DNA of 64,000 nt from positions 1-64,000 of the forward strand of contig JACCGJ010015402.1 in assembly GCA_013407085.1 (NCBI GenBank), in the 5' to 3' direction. Below are positions 48,701-60,700 of the stretch, one piece after another. Numbering within the stretch: position 1 is the first letter of the stretch; the number at the start of each line of letters is the position of its first letter. A model generated the notes under the pieces. That model was not told the origin of the DNA. It made no database searches and saw nothing but the letters and a program-made list of their open reading frames with translations. The DNA is from Atriophallophorus winterbourni. Lineage: Eukaryota; Platyhelminthes; Trematoda; Plagiorchiida; Microphallidae. The translations under genes were made by a program, and so were the position numbers.

Positions 48701-51700
48701 CCCTCCGGCATAACACAAGAGCTGGAAGAGCAAAACCCTCTTCGACAAAAATCGCCAACCTGTAATATTCGGCTTTCAATGAGATTGCATCAAAATGCTC
48801 CAAACGAAAACAACGTCAGCCACTGCCGAACAATAGGCAAATTATCAATCTTGATCAGACGAGTCTAGCCTGTTGAGAGCCTGAATTGAGACGGTTTTTC
48901 CAACTCGATTTACAAACCAGATGGAAGTGACAACCGGGACAGACATGTTTCAGGTAAGTCTTGTGGTTTATTGATCTGCATGTATACGATAAACTCAAGG
49001 CTTTTTCTTTTTCTTGTGCGTACTAAACGCGTCTAACTAATGGGCATTCTCTTGTGATGTGTTATTAATGTTTGAATGCGACTAGTGTGGTCAGATTGAC
49101 TTTTGGGATTAATCGGGACACAATCTCCAAGTGACTGGGAAAATTGGATTGACGTGATTAATGTTACAACAAGCGCCCCAAAGCCTGGGTCAACTACGAA
49201 ATAGAGTTAGAACGCTAAACGGGAGTTCGCCTTGACGAACGTGACAAAATTTTCCCCTTAACCATCATTCATTATAGTCATGTGATTTGCCTAAATTTTT
49301 ATGACTATGTAAGAGACGAATATGCATTGTTTGCTTGTTTGTTTTTAAGTGTTTATTGTCGTATGTTTTTCCTGAGACCTATGCTAGAAACGTAATGCAG
49401 GATAATGCACGGGTGATTAGCTGAAAATGAGCGAACCCAATATCCATTGTTTCCTTCATAAACCGCTGTCAACAACTTTGTGAATTTCTCGAAGAACATA
49501 TTACTTTTGAGTAGTCACAACATAACTTAATTGACTTTAGGACTGGAGAGCAATTTGCCACCGATTGACCTGGCGTAATGGTCCCCACCCCTTTCAATAG
49601 TAATGAAACTAGGCACAATACCAAGGAGAAAAAGACGTGTAGTATGTCACTTTTATCTTTTTTTAAATGTAACCTTACAGAGTTAATTATGCCTAGGTTA
49701 ATTTTACATATTGGAAAATACATTTTTACGAATTTTCACGAAAAGACTTACCGTTTGAACCGAAATATCCACGAAAGGATTGGATTTTGTTTTATTTCTA
49801 AATAAATCACCATGTAAAATATATAATTATTAGTATCACAAAATGGATAAAATATGAATTAAATCACACATACATTTCCATGCAATCAAATGAGCATTAT
49901 AATACTTGATTATGGGTTTAAAACCAATCTACATGAGTGTGGGCTCATGTGCTTGAACAGGTTGGTCGTACCAACCTCATCCGTCCGTGGCATACAAGCG
50001 CAACTTGTTTACCATTCTGCCACTGTTTCAAGCGCATGCTGATCCTGATCCTACTGGCTCTACCTGATGAGTGCAAACAGCATGAAACCAGTGTTGGGCT
50101 GTGTGGGTGATGGAAATGCATGCAAATTAGCTTTTTTGTTCATCTTCATGGGTTCAAACCCAGTCTACTTGAGTGGGGCCTCATGTAATTCAACAGGTTG
50201 GTCGTAACAACCTAATCCAACCGTGGCATACAAGCGCAAATTGTTCATTTCGTTGATATTACTATTATACTAGCAAGCAGAATTTTACCGTTTGTATTAT
50301 AAAGAAAACGTTTTGCACTTGTAAGGATAATCTGAAACTGATGTTCGCCCAAATTTATCATCAATTCTCATCAGGTTTAAATTCATACAACAAGCAATGA
50401 AAATAGTGAAATATCCAAATTGCTTATTCACGCAAAAAATATTTTTGCCACTTTCTAATTAATTAAGGTTGCATGTTTGTTTCAAATTCTATAATTGAAC
50501 AAGGAATCTTGCCATTTGTTATCTTGTGCATCTTCGAATTCATTATTTTATAAGTTAGGATTATATCCAATCGAACCTGCCTGCAAGGCAGTGTATTCAA
50601 ATTAAGATGAACCAATCGATCCTCTTATGGTCGTTTGCAGAGATCGCAAAACATTTCAGTTGCTCTGTGATTAATCCTCTCAAGCAGTGTTATGTCATTT
50701 TGTAGCCATGATGCCCAGGCTTGCTCTAAGTAATCCAGAACTGGGTTAATATAAGTATTTATGAGCACGGGGAATGTTTCGCGGGAAAATGTCCGAAAAT
50801 ACGCCGAAGCATACCGGTCGTAGGTTGCATTTGATGGAGATACATGCCAATACGAAATTTTATTTACGAAGATGAGTGTTACCCATCTGCATGTGTTTGG
50901 ACACATGTGATTAGACAGTTTGGTCAAATCAACAGTCGCTTATAAGTTAAAACTTAGTTTGTTACTTCATCACTATCTCAAGGCATGCAGATCATGGTCG
51001 TACTATCCCTACCTGATGAGTGCAATCATGATGAAATCGGTCATATTGTGTGTGATGAAAATGTATGCCAATAAGGATTTTTCGTCCAATTGTTTGGGTT
51101 TAACCAATCGACATTTGTGAGCAACTGACTGATCAGGTTGGTCGTGCGACTGTGATGCGTTAATGGCATATTAGTTCGAACTGTGTCAAACATACCGTTA
51201 AAAATTTCACCTTGGTTTGTATGTGTGCATATTAATGATGTCAAACGCAACGACTTTTGCGAATTGCACTTTCACTCCCCCTTTATTCATTCCGGTGGTT
51301 ATGTGGCATTCATTTTTCTTGTTAATGATGGTACTGACTATTGTTCGTTTAAAAATTTTGCTATATATTCTATTTTCGAATTGTCTTGGGAAAGTTGTCT
51401 CCTCGTGTTAACTAATATCAGCTTCCACGTTTCGTTCAACCAGGACTACGTTTATCAACGCCTACCAACCAATCAATCTTTCCCCGTAATTTCGAATAGT
51501 CAAAATCAATTTGTATAAAAGTAACATTTTTTACGGAACGTATTGTCAATCACGAATCCGACTGTATCCTCAAGTATCAAGTTGTGAATCATGAAGTGCT
51601 TGTGAAATTTATACAAGATTGACAACCACAAAAAGATGCCATCGACGAATTACAATCCAACCAGCGTGTGAAACGCAATGTGCTCCATTTAACAAATTTC

Positions 51701-54700
51701 TTAGGGCGGTTAGTCAGATTAAGTTGTTTCATTCCTAAATAAATATTAGTAAGCATATACACAAACAAGTTTTGTTTTTGCCTATTCATTTGAAACATGT
51801 TTCATTTTTACATCTTACACAAGTTATTATAAGGCTCGCTTGTTATCGTCAAATTACACTCAAAGCTGAATAGAAGGTTAATTTTAGAATAAAATTACAT
51901 GCAGTTAAACTTCGGTGGAAGCACTCGGTCAAGACAAAAAAATCTAATATACGAATGCACGCTGGCCCGATTATGTAGCTGACACTGAAAATGATACAAA
52001 CCAACAAAAACTTGTAGGTTTCTTTTGTTAAACATATCTTTTACAAACGGAAAAAATGTATATTACTGATTGTGCCTTCCCAGTTGAGGCAGGTGAAAAC
52101 TTCTAACGAATTACGTTATACTTGCTGTTTGGTAAGTTAATTAAATCTGGATTCAAAGTGGATTCGAACGGGAAATTGATACAACAAGTCTTCAACCAAT
52201 TCACCATGAAATTGTCTTTCATGAATATGAATCACCGATCGTTTTCAAGCGTATTTCAATATTTTTTAGTTAACATCATCGTTACGAAAGGCGATCCTGT
52301 CACATGTCTCTAGTGTTGGCCAGAATCTTGATAATATATGTTTAAATTCCCTCCTGAGCACCGTAATACTTTACCAAAAACGCCGAAATTGCGTCAGGGA
52401 AGCATTCGATTGAAGCGCAATGCACGAGGTGCGGAATCAATATGATAAAATTCATAATAATGTTCTATTATATTTGCATTTCAAGATTAAGTGCGGTCAG
52501 CAGCATTGAAAAACTCACGTTAGTTCTTCATTCAACAATCGCAGCTTTTCCAATTCCTCGTTCAACCGATCAGCTTCAGTCTGAATTCGAGTGGAACAAA
52601 TCTTCTGAGCTTCAAGTTCTTGTAACAATTGAGACTCTTTGACTGACCACTGTTTTTTCTGCTCATCAAATTCGCCTTGAATATTGTTTCGTTGCTCCTA
52701 AAAATGAGCGATCAGAAATTTACCATCAGTTAATATTTAGACGGGATTTAAACAGAAACTACTCTTCAAAATCAAATGCGTTTGTTTATAAAACCTACGA
52801 AATACGTACAATAAAAGTGGTATCAAGATCCTATGCTTACTCACTGATGTGAGCTTCCCCTTTGATTCACATCCTTCTCGCTGAATGCATACTACAGATA
52901 CCAAAATTAATCTCAAGATAATATTTACAGAATTTGTTATGCTCAGATATTTTTGCTGGTTGCTGCTTGAAACAAGTAACTTTAAATTTATTATGAAAAA
53001 TAGCCTAGCTTTTAATGTACTAAAATATAATTCAAAAAATGGCTAGTTGTTTAAAGCAGCAGTTAAATGGGGTTTCGAAATAAACTAATTGCGGGAATGT
53101 GAGTTCTTTATACATTGGATACTGAGTTTAGATGTTGTTGGTGAATGCGAAAACCGAAATCCTGCCTAACCCATCAGATTCTAGACAAATCCGACATATT
53201 TAAATGACTCTAATTTGGTTTGAGTACTTTCCACAAGACCGGAAACACTTATGTAAATGATACGCGCAGAGCAAACACGTGGTCTGTTCTATCTCATTAC
53301 ATTTCAAAATATTATTCTGCAATGAATTATCGTGTTCTATAATCGCATAAGACAGTCTACTGTTTGAGAGAACTTTTAAAACAAGTGGTTGCGTTAGACG
53401 AGAACCAAAATTCATAGACAATGCCAGGTTGCAAATAGTATTCTTTTGAAATGTCTGACTTATTTGAAAGAAAATTTCGCATTGTTCCGATGTAATGGTG
53501 AAGACGTTTGTGTGAGCATCGATGCGTTGGAAGAAATCGGTCCAGCTAACACACTGAATCAATCTTTCTCCAAACAAGCTTTATATTGCAATTCTGCATT
53601 CGCGAATCTTTTCAACCATATCAACTTATAGACGCGCTTAATGGTCTGTGGAAATAAAATGTTAAACGTTCGATTGAACACATGTATGATACTAAACACC
53701 CAAGCAGCATTATTTTAGAGGTAAAGATTAAGATCAACCTCTTTCAATTTGACGTCTCACCTGAGAGATGCGCAGTTTATCCTCGTAGCTCCTGGTTGCT
53801 TCTTCTAAACGGTCATTCAATTGGCTGGTCTGGTTCGTCAAGCTGATGATCGATTCGTTGAGTTCCGAATTCAATCTTCTCAATTCCGATCCATTGGTCA
53901 TCACCTCAGCTAATTCCTTCAAACAAACAAAACATGCAATAATTATCCCGGATGAGTACTACGCTTCGAAATAATATAAATTCTCTGAACGATTGTTCCG
54001 CTATTCAGACGATTCATGATACAGCAACTGGTAAGATTGATGTTGAGAGAATATAAAACTTTTCATTTTATGATAAATCCAATAATTTGTTATCCAGCGA
54101 AATAAGGATGAACGTATTCATGTTTCAATTCAACTGAATGATCTAAGCCAAAACGTTGATATGGAGAAATATGTAATAATAGTTCCGGTTGATTTAACGC
54201 TGCATGCTGGTGGTTCCGCAGCTCGTTCTTATCCCAAAATACAGACACTAAGTTCCTTATCATATTGCTCGCAACTGATGATTCGATACAGCGAAAATAT
54301 TTGCTTGACCTTTGCATTCAACTCCAAGGTTATTTGCTCACACTTCTTTGAGACATTTTGTTAAGTTGATTATCGTGATGGAAGCGAAAGTTATATGAAG
54401 TTTGCAATTGCGCCTCATGTAAATTTGTTGGTGGTTGTAATACGCTAATAAATGTCAGAAAACAATGGTATCTCTTGTATTAGATGTCACCATTTGGTAA
54501 TCACCGAGATTGAGTAGTAGGTTGCGGAAGTTTGGTCAGCGTGTATTCTGTTGATGCAATTGAGATTTAAAGTTTCACGCCTCTTTTACACAAGTATAAT
54601 GTGTGTCTATGCTTCGTGTCATATATTGTCGTTGCGATCTTTGTACCGCAAGTAAAATTGGCCCGTCCTCAATTTTCTATTGTATTCGTTTGTTAGGATT

Positions 54701-57700
54701 TTGCGTTGTTGAATGCTATGTCTCAAGAATGTCCGGTGCATCATGTGTTCTAACGGTAGCAGGTATTTAATGTTGATTCCAATTGAATTCCTGTCCTGCG
54801 CGATCAGCTTTTGTTGGTACACGCGAATTGTGGTCGTGGCTTCTTACAACTAATATATGCTCGTGCAGTCTCGTAACAATCAATTCTGAAAGGTCTCAAA
54901 GTTATTGCCAGGATTTCCAAAATGTGTACAATGTAAGGATGGCTAACTCTTCATCGCACTGAGCATGTGTTAGGCGAGGACAAAACTCCTTCGAGTCGGT
55001 TGATGTAAATCTTGGGATAAAAATACCTCATAAATTCTTTGAACAGATGTTTGTCCTAATTTTTTTCAGTATTTGTCGAGTACTGCTGTGAATTCGAGTT
55101 GTTGAATAGTATACTAACACCGATACCTCTTACGAGTTGTAGGGTGCTAATATTTTAAGCTCAGAATTTGAGTCGTATGTATCCCTTTCAGTTCGAAACA
55201 GTTATTTCTTCATAATTATAAGTTTATGCGGTTTAGGCATTCTTTATCCTACCGCACTTCAAGAACATTCCAGAAATCGTGGTAATAACACTGAGACATT
55301 TCGGAATCGACGGGCCAGCGACTACACTATTCTAAATTGGCCGTGAGAAGACATGACCACAAGTATCAAGTATTAATATAATTGGAATCTGCGTTTAATT
55401 ATCGCTACCTGTAGAACACAGAACACCTCAGGTTTTTTCGAGGTACGTCATTAACGACGCAACCTCTGAACGAACGCACGCAATTGGACAATGCTTTTAG
55501 ATAATGAGATGTCATTTATTCTACGCTCGGAGTGGAAATCGCAAAGGTCGTTTGGCTAACAGCAAAGACACGCGCGATAATGTGGCATAAATGTAGGAAG
55601 TTCAAGGCCGTATGACTTCAAAATAATTTTCATTGATGATCTCATTTAATTTTGTGACAAACGTGGGCAACCTACTACACCTGCTCGGTGAACAACCAAT
55701 AAAAAAGTCGCTTATAAATACTTATGTGTCCGTTAAAAATCAGTCACAGAAATTGTGAAAAAGATTTGCTGCATTTCACATGCTGAGTATATATTATTCG
55801 TGGTTGAAAGATATATCACTAATTATATCCACGAAATATTTTTATATGTTGACATTGTCTTTAATTACTCCCATTATACATCTATCTATTGTTTTCGCAA
55901 TGATTTTCAAAAGAAGTTACGAATACGATCTACGAATAAAATAAATCTAAACTCGAAAATTTATGCGCACTGTGGTGTACCGTTTCAAGATCTTCAATCC
56001 GCTTCTGATAGAATAACACTTGTCCATCGTGATCGGACGCTGTCGCGTTCAACTTTTCTTCGAGTACGAACCGTGCAGATTCTGATGCTTCGAGCGCAAC
56101 CTTGAGCTCTGTGTTTTGACGCCTTTCCGCTGAAATTTCCTCGGACTTTAATGTGGAAAACATGTTTTAATAATACAACTGATATATGAGAACTTTATCG
56201 AATATAAATTACTTTATAGACAGATTGTGAGTGTCTACTCTTATAGAGTAGCGTATAAATCGCATATGACATCACAATAATTCTGTTTCTTTGGTGTCGA
56301 GTTTTATTGAACAACAATTTTAAAAACACATTTTGTGGTTAGTTCGAAACCCTTGTATATCATAATAAAAGGTAATCACTTTTCTGTACTTGATCATCTA
56401 CCTAAACGCTTATTTTACTTATAAACAAATATTTTAAATAAGAATTGCTTAAATAATATATATACTTGTATGCCACTGATAAATAGCGTTCTTAAAAAGA
56501 ACCACGATGTTCAAATAAAGAATCAAAAAGTGATTCTTCGCCAAGCACTCAAGGCGCTTATAAACGATAAATATATTTCGGTGCTCACATCCCCATCCCT
56601 TACACACCAGTACCGGTTTCTGGTTGTTTGCCGTCATTTAACAGTGGCATACAAGTATACCTTTTATTTACCACTATACCACTGTTTCAAGGCTTACTGA
56701 ACCTGATGTTACTGTATCCACCTTATGGCGGCAAACATCTAGAAACCTGTTGTTGTTGTATGAGAACAAAGTTATGATCAAATTTATTTATCGAATGAGC
56801 TCGCTTATAACGATGACAATTTTTACTCGAATTCAGATAACTTAGCCATGTTTATTGTTATTTACAACCCACGCGGTTTTCAGCTTTCGATCGGAAAACG
56901 ATTGTCTTGATCATTTGACGATTGCCTGGCGAAGAATACAAATTCTATTTTTCAAACTTCCTTTTATAAATATACGAAAATATTCCAGAGTTTGCGGACA
57001 CAGAAGTTGCAATTAGAAATGAAGTTACTTTGCTCTTCGTTCTGATGCACGAGTGTTTTCTCGAACCAAGTTAACGAAATGTTGCTTTCATACATTGGTC
57101 ATTTATGAGCGCCTTTAGAGCTTGACCAGGGATCACTATGTGATTCTGTGTTAGTACGACGTGATTCGTTATAATAAACCTTATAATCAGTAGCTTTAAA
57201 TTCAAACAGTTGACTCCCATGTTTGTTGATTTGGAATTGATGAGTAATGCGAAATGATTGATAAATACTCTGTTGCTGAAACTTCTCATTAATATATATC
57301 TATATATCTAAGTATACTGTATCACTGACTTAGAGCATAAACGGTTTAAGCTTTAAATTATGCGCGGTATATCACACAGTTGTTTTTAAATATGTACAGA
57401 ATAAACCAAATAACCAGCTGAATAAATTAAACTAAATGTCCTGCAAATTTTTACAAATAAAAAATACTCACAATTAATTGCTTGGTTTACTTACTTGCCG
57501 CTCGACAAGCTCATGAAGATAAGAAATCTCATTGTTTCGAGCATTCGTCTGCGTGTTTTCTTCTAATTTGACTACAGTACTTGGAGTAGCCAGAGACTCC
57601 CATGAAGTGGTGTTGTTTGCGCTAGGTCTTCCCTTTTCTGAGGTAATCGGTTGCTTGGACCTTAGAACTGGCACAGATCCAACAAAAGATTGATTTCTGG

Positions 57701-60700
57701 ATTCGGGTAGCCTTCTTTTGAGTATAACCTGTTTTAAAATGAAGATGAAATCACGAATGGAATGATCGGGGTCTCAATCGATAAGAGGATCAGTAGACCG
57801 GAAACGGTCGTGGAGATTAAGTATGGAGAAAAGAGACACAACATCATAAAAATATAATTTCTCAGGGTTCAATTTCTGAGCTGTCAAATTATTCCTCACA
57901 CGGTGATACTATTTGCAGTTGACTTGACTTTCATGCTTAGATGCACACTCAAACGAATTTGATTTTGAGAGTAAACAGGGTAAAATTAAATTCATTTGTG
58001 AGGTTCACGAAAGCTGGCTAAGAAGACCATGTAAAATCTAATTCATTTCATTTATTCTCTATTCAAACAAAAAATGATAGTTACTAATGGTGAATCATCG
58101 GGGTATTTTAGTGGCGGGAAATGCGAAACAGAAAATATCAGTCAGACAATTTCGAATGAAGCACAGAATGGCACATTCCGCCGCAAATCGAGGGCAAAAA
58201 CCACCGTGACTATAACAGAATTTTATCTTTAAATTGCATAACCACAGTTTGAGTGACAACTCGTACGAAAGCATTAGCAGACAGATATTGTAATCAGCTT
58301 TCGCACAAGATGCAATCCGTCAAGTTTTGTCAAACTAGCCAAATGTGGTCAGTGTTTGGTCGGAACCCATTGCTAAGACATCGTCTAACAAATTAGAATG
58401 AAGTGACGGGCAGTGCAAACAGGCTTCAGGCTTTGTTGTGGTTAAGAGATTCGCTTACAGAAGACAGCCATATGTTTTGATATATAAAATCAGCGTAAAT
58501 TGTGTTGAACAATTGTCGTTACTTTACCCTGAGACTGATTAGCGGGATGTGAATCGTAGCATAATAAACGGCTGGATAGGAAACACAGTAAACGTTTAAC
58601 TTTGGATCACGTGGAGTCAACAACTGAAGACGTTAGAACCAAATCCTCAGCCTGACTTTGATCCATGTCTTTATTTACTCCTGCATTATGCGCAGCATCA
58701 GGACGAACATCAAATTCTACTTCGGATCCAGAGGGTTTTTCTAAGTAGAATATTTTTGGGAATTGTAACAAATTTAGTATAGTGTGCTCAGTTTTCAAAA
58801 GTGATTAAGTCTGTGTCCTTCGAATTTATGGTCTACGATAGTAGACCAGGTATTGGATTTTAGGACGCCTAGAGTCGATGACTTCGTTTCAAAGCATTTC
58901 ACATCGCTTTGGGAGAAATCTTCCTTACCACAATGTTAAAACCTACGATCACACCGTCAGAATCATCTACTTTCAATACACAAAAGCAGTACGTGCTTTT
59001 TCAAAATTAAATAACACGCTCCACAATGTGCCACAGAGGTAAACGAGATAAATTAAATTCCAACATCATTTGCAATCTATTTCTTTTGTACTTCGGTGGC
59101 ACCATATTATTGGGAAAAGAAAGTTTCTGTTCCTATTCATGAGCAAACCACTTTCAATAAATTTGATCATAGTATATCGAAAGATCCACAAATTAGACTG
59201 CGTGACAGTTTATCAATTGAACAGAGGTAATGTTCGGTCAGATAACATTCGTTGCAGTAACGTTATCACATTTATTCACCAGCACATGCACAGAATCTCG
59301 AGTATAACTAAATTTTCCGACGCATTTTCTAATATGAAGCATATCTGATAACAAGTAAGACTTTCAATCCAACCAACTAAAACTATCCCTACGCGGTAAG
59401 GCAATCAGGAATACGTCTTATAACCTATATGTTGATCATACACAGTAATAGAAATTAATAATAATAATAATAGTTGAACAATAACTGCGACAGTCTTTGC
59501 ACTCGAACGGTTTTGGGACAAAAACCAGCATATATATAGAAAATATATTGAGATTTCGACGAAAATTTAATAGCCACATCCTTAGAACAAATCTGACTGA
59601 AAATGTTTCTTCACCAATCAGTCGAGAAATCTTTTGATATTTATTTAATAAGCCGTGAATAATTTTTAAAAGCCACTTTTTAGAGCACTGTAAACTTGCA
59701 GATTTGAAGGTTTTGCGTTAGGTTTCATGTTTCTGTGTGCCTTCCGGTAATTTTTTCAACTGACCAAACTGTCTATTGCTCTGATGATCTTATCGAGGTG
59801 GGAGGTTTATTGAAATGTATTTGTATAATCCAGCGGCTCAAAAGTTCAATTTTAAGGTACAGACTGTGCACTCCAGTAAGAAAAGATAAATGCTTGCTCC
59901 ATCTTCCTCATTTCCGTTTTTTTCAAAAATGAAGTTCCCAGAAACAAACCAGAAAAAAGCAGATTTTCAAATCATATTTTCGAATTGGTGTTGAATATTT
60001 AATGAAAATTTTATGAATATATAAACGCAGCAACATACTCGGAATCAGCTAAATTTTCTAAATGCCATAATTTTGTAATGAATTAATACACGAATTGGAG
60101 TAATGTAGAGAAGTGGCGACACAGTAATATTTGAACTTGCTCAACAATACAAAACGATAAATAAAGGTTATCATCCGGAGTCTTCACGACGGTTGCGTAC
60201 CGTCAGCATGGAATGTTGGTGTGATAACACCAATTTACAAGAGTGGCTGTCGGTGCGACATCGAAAATCACAGACCTGTTACGCTGCACCCCAGCATCTA
60301 GAAAATTATGGAGCGCATCCTAACTGAGTGTATCGTGAGTCACCTTGAAACTAAAGAACTTTTATCAGCAGCGCAACCTGGACGATTAAACAACGTCTCT
60401 TGACCTGAAATACCCCGTTCATGCCTGATGTATTGATGCATCAAAGGCGTTTGATAAGGTCAACCACAGCCTGCTACAGAAAAACTAGTGTAATATAGGA
60501 TAACAGGAAACGTATTATGGTAGATAACGAATTATCTGACCGATCAGCCATTCTATCAGAACCATCAATGTCAACATAGGCATCCCTCAAGATTCAGTGC
60601 TCGGGCCAATCATTTTCTTGTTATAGATATATGATATTGTGCAAATAGTACGATGCAAATTGGTTCATTTTGCTGATGACATCAAAAACATGAAAGCAAA

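Noticed and set aside
51183..51518. 111-codon plus-strand ORF
   Set aside because: It starts in the flank of a hammerhead repeat, is rich in Phe/Ser as expected from AT-rich DNA, and has no recognisable domain.
53200..53577. 125-codon minus-strand ORF
   Set aside because: No domain, and it overlaps a plus-strand stretch that resembles an integrase tail. Taken as a shadow or chance.
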